Assembly (NCBI GenBank): GCA_964527835.1
Contig: CAZGNV010000025.1
Coordinates: 1-62,266, forward strand
DNA length: 62,266 nucleotides
Direction: 5' to 3'
Origin: JAFDCJ01 sp964527835
Lineage (GTDB): Bacteria; Desulfobacterota; Desulfobacteria; Desulfobacterales; JAFDCJ01
Shown: positions 7,851-16,171 of the stretch, one piece after another
Layout: the number at the start of each line of letters is the position of its first letter
Position numbering within the stretch: the first letter of the stretch is position 1
Translations under genes and position numbers: made by a program
The notes under the pieces: generated by a model
Told to the model about the DNA's origin: nothing
The model's database searches: none
Seen by the model: only the letters and a program-made list of their open reading frames with translations

Positions 7851-8199
7851 CTAAAAAGTTCCTTCCTTTTTGATTTTGTTTTCGGTCAAGTACAATTTGA
7901 CGACTTCATCACTGATTGATAGTCCCGTAAAAAGTTCAATTTTTCGCTCCGCAAGCCTTTTCGGGAGCTGCATCAGGGTTGCGCTAAATCCCAAGAACTC
8001 GTCGCCAGCTCCTCAAACAGCTTGGGATTTTTAACGCGCAACCCTTCACAGCTCTTTTTCCGAAAAGGGTTGATGTCGCTCAAAATCGACTTTTTACTAT
8101 TGCGTCAACTTTAACCTCAATTGAACGAAAATCGAGGTTTATCCACCACTGTCGGGGTCCCCAGCTTCAAGGCGTCTATGGGTGAAATCAATTAAGGTT
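7851..8199. other. Intergenic region holding a MITE-like repeat
   Basis: No coding sequence is seen. Half of the stretch is the repeat at 7925-8097; the rest is AT-rich. Nothing else could be assigned. Confidence 0.6.
7925..8097. repeat. MITE-like palindromic repeat, copy 2
   Basis: Same architecture and same orientation as the copy at 1325-1499: left end CCGTAAAAAGTTCAATTTTT, inner inverted repeats AAATCCCAAG/CTTGGGATTT and AAGCCTTTTCGGGAGCTG with its inverse, right end inverse of the left. The central 60 or so bases are almost identical between the two copies, while the ends have drifted. No open reading frame inside. Confidence 0.85.
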
Positions 8200-9006
8200 T
8201 TATTTTCCTTTGAATACAGGCTCCCGTTTTTCCATGAAGGCCGTGACGGCTTCCACCACATCCTCGGAGGGCAGGGCGGCGACGTTTTTCTGGGCCACAT
8301 ACTGCAGCCCGGCGCTGATGCCGTTGTCCCGGCTGTACAGGATCACCTCCTTGGTTCCCTGGACGGTCAGCGGCGGACAGCGGACAATTTGCCCGGCAAT
8401 TTCACCGGCTTTGGCGTACAGGCTTTCCTGATCGTCACAGATATGGGTGACCAGGCCCATCTGCAGAGCCTCGGCGGCTGTGAAATCGCGGCCTGTCAGC
8501 GCCAGTTCCATAAAATGTCCGTAGCCAATGATATGCGGCAGCCGCTGCAGGGTGCCCAGGTCGGCGATGATGCCCATGCGGGTTTCCCGGATGCTGAAAA
8601 CGGCGTCCTTGGAGGCCAGCCGGATGTCACAGGCGCTGATCAGATCGATGCCGCCGCCGATGCAGTGGCTGTGAATCGCCGCGATCACGGGTTTGCGGCA
8701 GCGTTCGATCAGGGTCAGGCTGTCCTGCAGCTGCATGATGCTGCGCCGCGTCGCTTCGCGCTGATCGGCCGCTGTGCCGCTGAGCAGCGAGGCGGCTTCT
8801 TCAAGATCGGTGCCGGCGGTAAAGCTTTTGCCCTCGGCCTTGATGATCACCGCGCGGATGTCCGGGTCTTGATCGCATCTTTCAAGATGCGCTGCCAGGG
8901 TTTTGAAAAAGGCGGCGCCCATGGTGTTGCGTTTTTCAGGGCGATTCAATGTCAGCCAGGCCACCTGGGCATCGACTTGGAGTTTGAAGGGGGAGCTGTC
9001 GGTCAT
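8200..9006 (-). CDS. Enoyl-CoA hydratase/isomerase, dienoyl-CoA-isomerase-like
   Basis: Crotonase-fold enzyme of 268 residues. CoA-binding and oxyanion-hole elements are visible (KRNTMG, EGKSFTAGTDLEE, and HCIGGGIDLISACDIR). The three acidic residues that define delta3,5-delta2,4-dienoyl-CoA isomerase are all in place: Asp in GGGIDL, Glu in SIRETRMG and Asp in IADLGTLQRLP. That argues for double-bond isomerisation in unsaturated acyl-CoA breakdown rather than simple hydration. The ATG at 9006 follows AAAGAAAGGAATTCCC, a reasonable ribosome-binding site. Related enzymes also occur in anaerobic aromatic degradation, so the true substrate is open. Confidence 0.83.
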   Translation of the reverse strand: MTDSSPFKLQVDAQVAWLTLNRPEKRNTMGAAFFKTLAAHLERCDQDPDIRAVIIKAEGKSFTAGTDLEEAASLLSGTAADQREATRRSIMQLQDSLTLIERCRKPVIAAIHSHCIGGGIDLISACDIRLASKDAVFSIRETRMGIIADLGTLQRLPHIIGYGHFMELALTGRDFTAAEALQMGLVTHICDDQESLYAKAGEIAGQIVRCPPLTVQGTKEVILYSRDNGISAGLQYVAQKNVAALPSEDVVEAVTAFMEKREPVFKGK

Positions 9007-9216
9007 GGGAATTCCTTTCTTTTACCCGTATTGGCGATTTATTGTCTTAAAGAAATTAGTTGAAACGCCGCTGAAAGTCAAATGCGATGTGAAGGAGTGC
9101 AAAACAATTGACCCTGTATAGTTTATGGAGTATGGTGCCTGGGCGATCGTCAACAGAAGAGAACAACGGGGACGGCGTTATGATCAGTGAATTTTGACCG
9201 TCCTGCACGAAGACCC

Positions 9217-9993
9217 ATGAAAATTACAAGCATTCAGCTGGAGCCCGCTGACCGGCCCAAGGATGAAAATATCGCCCATGCCCATCGCCTGATCGACCGG
9301 GCGCCGGATAGCGACCTGATTCTGCTGCCGGAAATCTGGCCCTGCGGCTATTTTTCATTTAACCGCTACCGGGATGCCAGCGAGCCGGTTGACGGCCCCC
9401 TGGTGCAGGGTCTGCGGCAAAAGGCCCGCCAGCGCAACTGCCACCTTCTCATGGGCAGTTTTGTTGAAAACGACGGGGGGGTGCTGTACAACAGCACCTT
9501 GCTGCTGGACCGCCAGGGAGAAATCATCGCCCACTACCGTAAAATTCACCTTTTCGGCTACCAGTCCGAAGAGCGGCGGCTGTTGACCCCCGGCCGGAAG
9601 GTGGTGGTCACCCGCACCCCCTGGGGGGTGAGCGGGTTTTCGACCTGCTATGATCTGCGTTTCCCGGAGCTGTTTCGCCGCATGGTGGACCTGGGAGCCG
9701 AGTTTTTCCTGGTCCCCTCGGCTTGGCCCCTGGCCCGGCTGGAGGCCTGGCGGCTTTTCAACCGTGCCCGGGCCCACGAAAACCTGGCCTGGCTTGTTTC
9801 CTGCAACTGTGCGGGAACCAACGCCGGCAGCCGCTATGCCGGCCACAGCATGATCGTCGACCCCACGGGCCGGGTGATTGCTGAAGGCGGCGAAGACGAG
9901 CAGCTGGTGACAGCAGAAATTGACCCCCGGCTGGTGAAAACGACGCGCCGGCAGTTCAGCGCCCTGGACGACCGGGTGGCCGAACTGCGATAG
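9217..9993 (+). CDS. Carbon-nitrogen hydrolase (nitrilase superfamily)
   Basis: A 258-residue amidohydrolase with the nitrilase-fold Glu-Lys-Cys triad: Glu in LLPEIWPCGY, Lys in AHYRKIHLFGY and Cys in FSTCYDLRFPELF. It is cytoplasmic with no signal peptide. The sequence is closest by eye to omega-amidase or YafV/NIT2-type enzymes (small amides such as alpha-ketoglutaramate), but this is not secure. The in-frame GTG at 9187 has no good ribosome-binding site, so ATG at 9217 is used. It precedes rarD by 87 bp on the same strand and could share its transcript. A second paralogue lies at 16172-16978. Confidence 0.85.
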   Translation: MKITSIQLEPADRPKDENIAHAHRLIDRAPDSDLILLPEIWPCGYFSFNRYRDASEPVDGPLVQGLRQKARQRNCHLLMGSFVENDGGVLYNSTLLLDRQGEIIAHYRKIHLFGYQSEERRLLTPGRKVVVTRTPWGVSGFSTCYDLRFPELFRRMVDLGAEFFLVPSAWPLARLEAWRLFNRARAHENLAWLVSCNCAGTNAGSRYAGHSMIVDPTGRVIAEGGEDEQLVTAEIDPRLVKTTRRQFSALDDRVAELR

Positions 9994-10080
9994 CCGCCCG
10001 CTGGCCGGACCGATGCAGCGCGAACTGCCAAAACTGGCGGCGGGTTCCCTCCGGCAATTTGAATAAAGAAAAGCTGTCAA

Positions 10081-10992
10081 ATGAATGCTTCCGAAACCCC
10101 GGCACCGGGTCAGGCACAATCCATTGCCGGCGTCATCTATGCGGGCCTGGCATTTTTAATCTGGGGCTTGAGCCCGACTTACTGGAAGGCCCTGGGGGCC
10201 GTGCCGGCGCTGGAAATCATCGCTCACCGGGTCATCTGGTCGTTTGCCTTTCTGCTGCCCATTGTTTTTGTGAGCCGGCAGGGACATGAATTTACGGCCG
10301 CCTTGAAAAACCGCCGCACCTTGCTGGTGCTGGCCGGCACGGCCCTGCTGATCGGATCCAACTGGCTGCTGTACGTCTGGGCGGTGAACCACAACCAGCT
10401 GCTGCAGGGCAGCCTGGGCTACTACATCAACCCCCTGGTAAACGTTGTGTTGGGGATGGTGTTTTTAAAAGAACGCCTGCGGCCGCCCCAGCTGGCCGCC
10501 GTGCTGCTGGCCGCCACCGGGGTGGTTTACCTGACGGTCAGCTATGGGGTTTTCCCATGGATCGCGCTGACGCTGGCCATGCTGTTCGCCTGCTACGGTC
10601 TGATCCGCAAAGTGGCGCCGGTGGGATCGCTGGTGGGGTTGGCCGTGGAAACCATGCTGCTGTCATTGGCCGCGCTGCCTTACCTGATCTGCCTGTGGGC
10701 CGGCAACGCCGGGTATCTTTTTCGTGTCAGCAGCAGGATGGATCTGCTGCTGATGGGAACGTCCCTGGTCACCGCCGTGCCCTTGCTGCTTTTCACCCTG
10801 GGGACGCGGCGCATCAACCTTTCCACGGTGGGGCTGATGCAGTACATTGCCCCCAGCGGCATGTTCCTGCTGGCCGTGCTGGCCTATCACGAGCCTTTTA
10901 CACGGGCCCAGATGTGGACCTTTGTCATGATCTGGACAGCCCTGGTCATTTATTCGACGGACTCGGTGCTTTACTATCGGGGGCGGCAATGA
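10081..10992 (+). CDS. rarD: RarD-type permease (EamA/DMT family)
   Basis: A 303-residue inner-membrane protein with about ten hydrophobic segments, matching the two-fold repeated EamA fold. The opening GVIYAGLAFLIWGLSPTYWK and the AHRVIWSF, NWLLYVWAVN and SLGYYINPLVNV segments are characteristic of RarD, named for chloramphenicol sensitivity in E. coli; the transported substrate is unknown. Length is normal for the family. It follows the nitrilase-like gene closely and precedes the RND efflux pair, from which it is separated by a 112-bp AT-rich gap. Confidence 0.88.
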   Translation: MNASETPAPGQAQSIAGVIYAGLAFLIWGLSPTYWKALGAVPALEIIAHRVIWSFAFLLPIVFVSRQGHEFTAALKNRRTLLVLAGTALLIGSNWLLYVWAVNHNQLLQGSLGYYINPLVNVVLGMVFLKERLRPPQLAAVLLAATGVVYLTVSYGVFPWIALTLAMLFACYGLIRKVAPVGSLVGLAVETMLLSLAALPYLICLWAGNAGYLFRVSSRMDLLLMGTSLVTAVPLLLFTLGTRRINLSTVGLMQYIAPSGMFLLAVLAYHEPFTRAQMWTFVMIWTALVIYSTDSVLYYRGRQ

Positions 10993-11104
10993 CCCCATTT
11001 CAAGGTTGTTTTTAGACGTGGTTTATGCTTTATTCATATGTTTTCAGCAGGATGTTAAATAATTATGAAAACCCTGGCAGGGGTTTATTGATGGGAGGCT
11101 GAAT

Positions 11105-12223
11105 ATGTCAAAACAGGCGTTAAAGCAGATGATCTGGTTGCTGTGCCTGGCAGTCGCCATGACGGCATGCAAGGAAAAGCCTGAAGTCGTTGAGACCATC
11201 CGGGCCATCAAGACAATTACCGTCAAGGATCAGGCCACCGAGCAGGTGCGTAAAATCGCCGGCATTGTCGCTGCCGTCCAATCTTCCGGCCTCAGTTTTC
11301 AGGTCGGCGGACAGGTCGAGGAGGTGAAAGTCGACATCGGCGACCGCGTCAAAAAAGGGCAGGTGCTGGCGGTCCTTGACCCGGAGCCTTACCAGCTGGC
11401 GGTGAACGCAACCAGCTCGGAACTGGTGAAGGCCAGGGCCAATGTCACCAACACAAAGTCGGAGTACGAGCGCCAGAAAAGGGTTTTCGAGCAGGGCGCG
11501 GGGGCCAAAAGCGATCTGGATGCCGCCGAATACAATTACAAGGCCGCCTTGAGCGCCGTGAATTACCAGATTTCAAGGCTGAACATGGCTAAGCGCGACT
11601 TGCGCAATACGACGCTGCGCGCCCCTTACGACGGCACCATCGCCTGGCGGGCCATCGAGCCCCACGAAGAGGTGAAAGTCGGCCAGAAAGTGTTCGAAAT
11701 CGATGCCAAGGGAACCCTGGAGGTGCAGTTGGCCGTTCCGGAGACCCTCATCGACCGCATCCACGTCGGCGATCCGGCCGAGATTACCTTCCCCACCGTG
11801 CCGGGTGAGACGGTAAAAGGGCGCATCACCTTTATCGGGTCGGCCGCGGTTAAGGCCAACGCCTTTCCGGTCAAAGTCGAACTGATTGACCCCAGTGATA
11901 AAATCAAGCCCGGCATGACCGCCGAGGCCAACCTTTTGATGAAGAAAAAAAACCGCAAGCCCGGCTTTCTGGTGCCGATCCAGGCCATTCTGCCCGCCGA
12001 GGAGGCCAACCGGGGCTATGCCTTCGTCTATGACCCGCAGACATCGACGGTCAAAAAGACCCCGGTTTACATCGGAGCCGCCTTGCATAACAAGGCTGTC
12101 GTGTACGAGGGCCTCAAGAGCGGAGATGTGATCGCCGTGGCCGGCGTGAGTTTTCTGGCCGATGGGATGAAGGTCAAACTGATGAAAGAAGAAGGCAAAA
12201 CGTCCCGCGCCCCAAAAAGTTGA
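11105..12223 (+). CDS. RND efflux periplasmic adaptor (membrane fusion lipoprotein)
   Basis: Periplasmic adaptor that connects an RND pump to an outer-membrane channel. A signal sequence ends in the lipobox LAVAMTAC, so Cys21 or so is probably lipidated and the protein anchored to the inner membrane. A lipoyl/barrel-sandwich domain (VKVDIGDRVKKGQVLAVLDP), a helical hairpin (about residues 95-155) and a beta-barrel domain follow in normal order. A clear GGGAGG ribosome site precedes the ATG. The next gene, 32 bp downstream, encodes the pump, so this is the usual adaptor-pump operon. No outer-membrane TolC gene is present nearby. Confidence 0.9.
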   Translation: MSKQALKQMIWLLCLAVAMTACKEKPEVVETIRAIKTITVKDQATEQVRKIAGIVAAVQSSGLSFQVGGQVEEVKVDIGDRVKKGQVLAVLDPEPYQLAVNATSSELVKARANVTNTKSEYERQKRVFEQGAGAKSDLDAAEYNYKAALSAVNYQISRLNMAKRDLRNTTLRAPYDGTIAWRAIEPHEEVKVGQKVFEIDAKGTLEVQLAVPETLIDRIHVGDPAEITFPTVPGETVKGRITFIGSAAVKANAFPVKVELIDPSDKIKPGMTAEANLLMKKKNRKPGFLVPIQAILPAEEANRGYAFVYDPQTSTVKKTPVYIGAALHNKAVVYEGLKSGDVIAVAGVSFLADGMKVKLMKEEGKTSRAPKS

Positions 12224-12254
12224 TGCAAAGTTGCCCTAGCACAAGGAACGGAAA

Positions 12255-15200
12255 ATGAAAGGTATCACCGCATTTGCCCTGAACAATTCGCGAACCGTCA
12301 TCATGACCATTTTGCTGGTGATTGTCGGCGGCGTTTACGCATTTTTAAATCTTCCCAAACTGGAAGACCCCTTTATCACGATTCGTGAAGCGCTGGTGGT
12401 CGCCAAGTATCCCGGAATGCCGGTGGAGCAAGTGGAGCGGCTGATTGCCCGGCCCATCGAGGAGAAAATCCGCAGCCTGGGCGAAGTCGATGAGATCAAA
12501 GACTCCACCTCCAAGGTCGGCGAATGCCGGATCCATGTGACCATCAAGGACGAAGTCCCCTCCGAGCAGCTTCCCGCCACCTGGAAACTGCTGCGCAACC
12601 GCATGAACGATGTCAAACCCGAGCTGCCGGAAGGCACCATCGGGCCCATGGTCGACGATACCTTCGGTGATACCTCGGTGGCCACCATCGCCCTTTGGAG
12701 CGATGGATTTTCCATGGCGGAAATGCATGAGACCGCCCGCCAGATCCGGGAGCGTCTCAACCTGCTCAAGGGCATCCAGAAGGTCGATCTCACCGGAGTG
12801 CAGGATGAGCGCATCTATCTGGAGGTGTCAAACGCCAAGCTCACCCAGCTGGGGATCGATGTCACAGACGTCGGCAAAGCGCTGCGGCAGCAGAACATTC
12901 TTCTGCCCGGCGGCAAGATGGGGATCAACGATGTGGAGATTGTCATCGAGACCCTGGGCCGGTTCAAGTCCATCGAGGAAATCGGCGATGTTCTGATCCC
13001 GATCGCCGGGACCGAAGCCACAATTCCGGTGCGCGACATCGCGACCATCCGCAGGGGCTACGTGGAGCCGATCCACAACCCGGCTTACTACAACGGCCAT
13101 CCGGCCATCGTTTTGAGTGTTTTTATCGTCCGGGGGGTCGATGCCGTCGAGTTCGGCGAGCGGTTGACCAGAGAGGTCAGGAACATCGAGCAGTCCCTGC
13201 CCTGGGGCTACGTGGTTGATTTTGCCACTTACCAGCCCGAACTGATCAAAAAAGCCGTCAGCGGCATGGTGCTCAACGTGATCGAAAGTGTGGGCATCGT
13301 CCTGGTGATGGTGATGCTGTTGCTGGGGCTTAGAACCGGGCTGATTGTGGGCTCATTCATTCCCCTGGTGATGCTCAGCGGCGTTTTGCTGATGTACGCC
13401 TTTGGCATCGATATGGAACGCATGTCACTGGCTACCATGATTATTGCCCTGGGCATGTTCGTGGACAATGCGATTGTGGTGTCCGATGATATCAAGGTGA
13501 ACATGGAAAGCGGCATGGGGCGCCGGGAGGCGGCTTTGAAAAGCGGCAGTACCCTGGCGCTGCCCCTGTTGACCAGCACGCTGACCACGATTTTCGCCTT
13601 CGGCCCGATTCTGCTGCAAATCGGGTCGACGGGGGACTACACCTCCTCGCTGGGATCGGTCATGATCATCCTGCTGATGAGCTCCTGGTTTTTTTCCATG
13701 TTTTCCTCCACCAGCATGTGCTACTGGTTCTTAAAACCCAAATCGGCCCCTGCCGGGAAAAACGGCCAGCCGCACGATCCGTACCAGGGAAGATTCTATC
13801 AGATATATCGAGGAATCCTGAAGTTTTCTCTGCGCTATCGCCTCCTGGTGCTCGCCATTACCGGCGGCATATTTGTCGTTGCCGTCTATGCGTTTACCTT
13901 TATCCCCCAGGCCTTTTTCCCGAGCGGGGACCGCAACCAGTATCTGATTTACCTGGATCTTCCCGCTGCAACGCGCATCGAGGAGACGGACCGGACCGTC
14001 AGGCGGCTCAGCGCCTGGCTGGACGATAAAAAGCAAAATCCGGAAATTACCAGCACCATCGCTTACGTTGGCAACGGGGGGCCGCGTTTTTTCCTTTCCC
14101 TGTCACCGGTGGACCCGGATCCCTTCCTTGCCTTTTTGATCGTTAACACCCAGACCAGCAAGCAGGTGCCGGAGCTGGTCAGGCGGACCAACCAGTACTT
14201 GCTGGAGAATTTTCCCAATGTGCTCGGCAGGGTCAAATCCATGTGGCTGGGAGGCAGTGAAACCGGCCTGTTCGAACTGCGCCTCAGCGGGCCCGACGTC
14301 AACGTGCTGCATAAGCAGACCGAACAGCTGATGGCCGCCCTGAGAAAGATCCCCGGCACCATCGACATCAAACAGGACTGGTACAACCGGGTGTTCAAGG
14401 TCATGGTGGATGTGAATCCGCCCCGCGCCAGCCGCACCGGCGTGACGTCTGAGAATGTGGCCGATACCCTGAAATTTTTTATCGACGGGACCACGATCAC
14501 CGATTTTCACCAGGGCAATGTGCAGATTCCCATCGTCGGGCGCGGCTTCAAAAAGGAACGCGATTCTTTGGACAACCTGCCCACCATTGGCATCTATTCA
14601 CAGTCCGGCGGCAGCGTGCCGGTCAACCAGATTGCCGACCTGTACATCAGCGGGGAGCTCAACCGAATCGTGCGCTACAACCAGGAGCGCACCGTCTCCG
14701 TGAGCGCCAAGAACCAGGTGCTCAAGGCCTCCGAGATTTTCGCGGCCCTCAAACCGACCCTGGCAAAGATGGAGTTTCCGAATCGCCACTACTGGGAACT
14801 CGGCGGGGAGCTGGAGGACTCGGCCAAGGCTCAGAAGAACCTGGCCAAATGGATGCTGCCCTGTTTCGGCGGCATCGTGTTTTTGCTGGTGTGGCAGTTC
14901 AACTCCATCCGGCGGGCGGCCATCATCATCCTCACCATGCCCCTGGTGATCGTCGGGTCGGTCGTCGGCCTGGTGGCGATGCAGGCCGAGTTCGGGTTCA
15001 TGGTGATCCTCGGACTGCTGGCCCTGGCCGGATCCATCGTCAACAACGGCATCGTGATGATCGACAAGATCGAGGAAAACCGCCGTGAGGGGCAGACCTC
15101 CTATGATGCCGTCATCAATTCGGCGGTCAGCCGGTTCCGGCCGATTCTGCTGTCGGTTTCAACCACCATGCTGGGATTCACGCCACTGATCATCAACCAT

Positions 15201-15335
15201 GACCCGCTGTTTTACGGCATGGCATCGATCATGTTCTTCGGCCTGGGCATCGGCAGCATGTTCACGCTGAACTACGTGCCGGCCCTTTACAGCCTTTTTT
15301 TCAAGGTGAAGGTCCCCAGCGGTGACGCAGGCTGA
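12255..15335 (+). CDS. RND-family efflux permease (AcrB/HAE-like)
   Basis: Inner-membrane proton-driven efflux pump of 1026 residues, the normal length. It shows the N-terminal membrane helix, the first porter-domain half, a run of membrane segments (residues about 335-525), the second porter half and a C-terminal membrane bundle. The family signatures GMFVDNAIVVSDDI in TM4 and GSIVNNGIVMIDKIEENR in TM10 are clear. Proton-relay aspartates occur in the FVDNAIVVSDD segment, but the second half has Asn-Asn in the equivalent position, as in several HAE-2-like transporters. Substrates are not predictable. It is translated from a close second position in the adaptor operon. Confidence 0.92.
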   Translation: MKGITAFALNNSRTVIMTILLVIVGGVYAFLNLPKLEDPFITIREALVVAKYPGMPVEQVERLIARPIEEKIRSLGEVDEIKDSTSKVGECRIHVTIKDEVPSEQLPATWKLLRNRMNDVKPELPEGTIGPMVDDTFGDTSVATIALWSDGFSMAEMHETARQIRERLNLLKGIQKVDLTGVQDERIYLEVSNAKLTQLGIDVTDVGKALRQQNILLPGGKMGINDVEIVIETLGRFKSIEEIGDVLIPIAGTEATIPVRDIATIRRGYVEPIHNPAYYNGHPAIVLSVFIVRGVDAVEFGERLTREVRNIEQSLPWGYVVDFATYQPELIKKAVSGMVLNVIESVGIVLVMVMLLLGLRTGLIVGSFIPLVMLSGVLLMYAFGIDMERMSLATMIIALGMFVDNAIVVSDDIKVNMESGMGRREAALKSGSTLALPLLTSTLTTIFAFGPILLQIGSTGDYTSSLGSVMIILLMSSWFFSMFSSTSMCYWFLKPKSAPAGKNGQPHDPYQGRFYQIYRGILKFSLRYRLLVLAITGGIFVVAVYAFTFIPQAFFPSGDRNQYLIYLDLPAATRIEETDRTVRRLSAWLDDKKQNPEITSTIAYVGNGGPRFFLSLSPVDPDPFLAFLIVNTQTSKQVPELVRRTNQYLLENFPNVLGRVKSMWLGGSETGLFELRLSGPDVNVLHKQTEQLMAALRKIPGTIDIKQDWYNRVFKVMVDVNPPRASRTGVTSENVADTLKFFIDGTTITDFHQGNVQIPIVGRGFKKERDSLDNLPTIGIYSQSGGSVPVNQIADLYISGELNRIVRYNQERTVSVSAKNQVLKASEIFAALKPTLAKMEFPNRHYWELGGELEDSAKAQKNLAKWMLPCFGGIVFLLVWQFNSIRRAAIIILTMPLVIVGSVVGLVAMQAEFGFMVILGLLALAGSIVNNGIVMIDKIEENRREGQTSYDAVINSAVSRFRPILLSVSTTMLGFTPLIINHDPLFYGMASIMFFGLGIGSMFTLNYVPALYSLFFKVKVPSGDAG

Positions 15336-15538
15336 ACGGCCGACATCGAATAGTAAAAGAACGAAAATCGAACATCCAACGTCGAATGATGAATGAGAGA
15401 AGAAAAACCTCTAGCAAGGCTGGAGTATAAAATGATTCCTTTATAATTTAGACAGTTATAGTTTATTACAAAAGAATTCTGCTCTAATTTGACACTGGCC
15501 ACGAAAATGCATAACATGTTATTACATTGGGGGGTGCC
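15336..15538. other. Intergenic region with GAACATCCAACGTCGAATG-type repeat
   Basis: No gene is visible. The stretch near 15345-15400 has the degenerate wording ATCGAATAG/CGAACATCCAACGTCGAATG, similar to wording at about 22125-22160. It ends in an AT-rich segment that probably holds the hicB promoter. Confidence 0.4.
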
Positions 15539-15775
15539 ATGATAAACTATACTGCAAAATATACGAAAATTACCTCTGGATACATGGGACAGCTTATTGA
15601 ATGGCCGGAGGTCGTTACCGAAGGCAAGGACATTGAAGATTGTCGTGCGATGCTTCGCGACGCGCTTAACGAGATGATACTTGCATATAAAGAGCTTGGC
15701 AAAGAAGTTCCATTAGGCAACGCTCTCATTGAACAGCTCCCAGTAGAGGTCGAACATGTCGGTCAAGCGACGTGA
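15539..15775 (+). CDS. hicB: HicB-family antitoxin
   Basis: About 78 residues with the HicB partial RNase-H-like fold: an N-terminal strand YTAKYTKITSGYMGQLIEWP followed by the typical EGKDIEDCRAMLRDALNEM helix. It should bind and neutralise the HicA mRNA interferase next to it. ATG at 15539, behind GGGGGG, is preferred to an upstream GTG-like start. It lacks an obvious C-terminal DNA-binding domain, as in the short HicB group. Stop codon lies 20 bp inside hicA, so the two are translationally coupled. Order is antitoxin first, the reverse of many hicAB loci. Confidence 0.88.
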   Translation: MINYTAKYTKITSGYMGQLIEWPEVVTEGKDIEDCRAMLRDALNEMILAYKELGKEVPLGNALIEQLPVEVEHVGQAT

Positions 15776-15944
15776 TTTAATCCGTTATTTGGAAAAGAAC
15801 GGCTTCTATCTGCTTAGAGAAGGTGGTAAACATACCATTTACACAAACAACAAAAAGGTAATTCCAGTCAAAAGGCACAGACAACTCGATAGAATCACAG
15901 CCAACGAACTCTGCAAACAGGCTGGACTGGACCCAAAATTTTAA
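15756..15944 (+). CDS. hicA: HicA-family toxin (mRNA interferase)
   Basis: A 62-residue double-stranded-RNA-binding-fold toxin that would cleave mRNA. The features KRRDLIRYLEKNGFYLLREGG and the catalytic histidine in GGKHTIYTN are present, and the protein has the family length. Overlaps hicB by 20 bp. There is no sign of disruption, so the module looks functional. No promoter separate from that of hicB is seen. Confidence 0.88.
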   Translation: MSVKRRDLIRYLEKNGFYLLREGGKHTIYTNNKKVIPVKRHRQLDRITANELCKQAGLDPKF

Positions 15945-16003
15945 CCTTCCGTTTTCAAAGACCAACCCAATCTGAATTTCAGTGCCTTATAGCAATCCCA
16001 TCG

Positions 16004-16035
16004 GTTTCAATCCACGCCTCCCATACGGGGGCGAC
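16004..16035. repeat. Solitary 32-bp CRISPR-repeat-like unit (type I-C-like)
   Basis: The sequence begins GTTTCAATCCACGC and ends CGGGGGCGAC, exactly 32 bases, with an internal stem (CGCC-CCC against GGGGGCG). This is the length, sequence start, sequence end and palindrome of a type I-C CRISPR direct repeat. Only one copy occurs and no cas gene is in the window, so it is not an array. Confidence 0.5.
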
Positions 16036-16063
16036 AGGATAACCCTTTAGCTTGCCAGAGGCG

Positions 16064-16150
16064 CTATGCCTTCGTAAACAGCAACGACATGAAGGCGGCG
16101 GCGATCATGCCCCCCACCACGGCGGTGCCGATGGCTTGGCGGCTGGACCG
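16064..16150 (-). pseudogene. C-terminal remnant of an RND-type permease
   Basis: Reading the minus strand gives a frame ending at TAG (16064-16066) whose last 28 residues read SRQAIGTAVVGGMIAAAFMS and on to LLFTKA. That is the last-membrane-helix wording of RND/HAE permeases (R-x-A-x-G-T-A-V-x-G-G-M). Nothing recognisable precedes it, since the next gene ends at 16172. It looks like a leftover from a deleted efflux operon. Confidence 0.5.
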
Positions 16151-16171
16151 CAGACAATTTTGTCGCGCCTG

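Noticed and set aside
16004..16060. CRISPR array
   Set aside because: Only a single repeat unit is seen; no regularly spaced second copy exists on either side.
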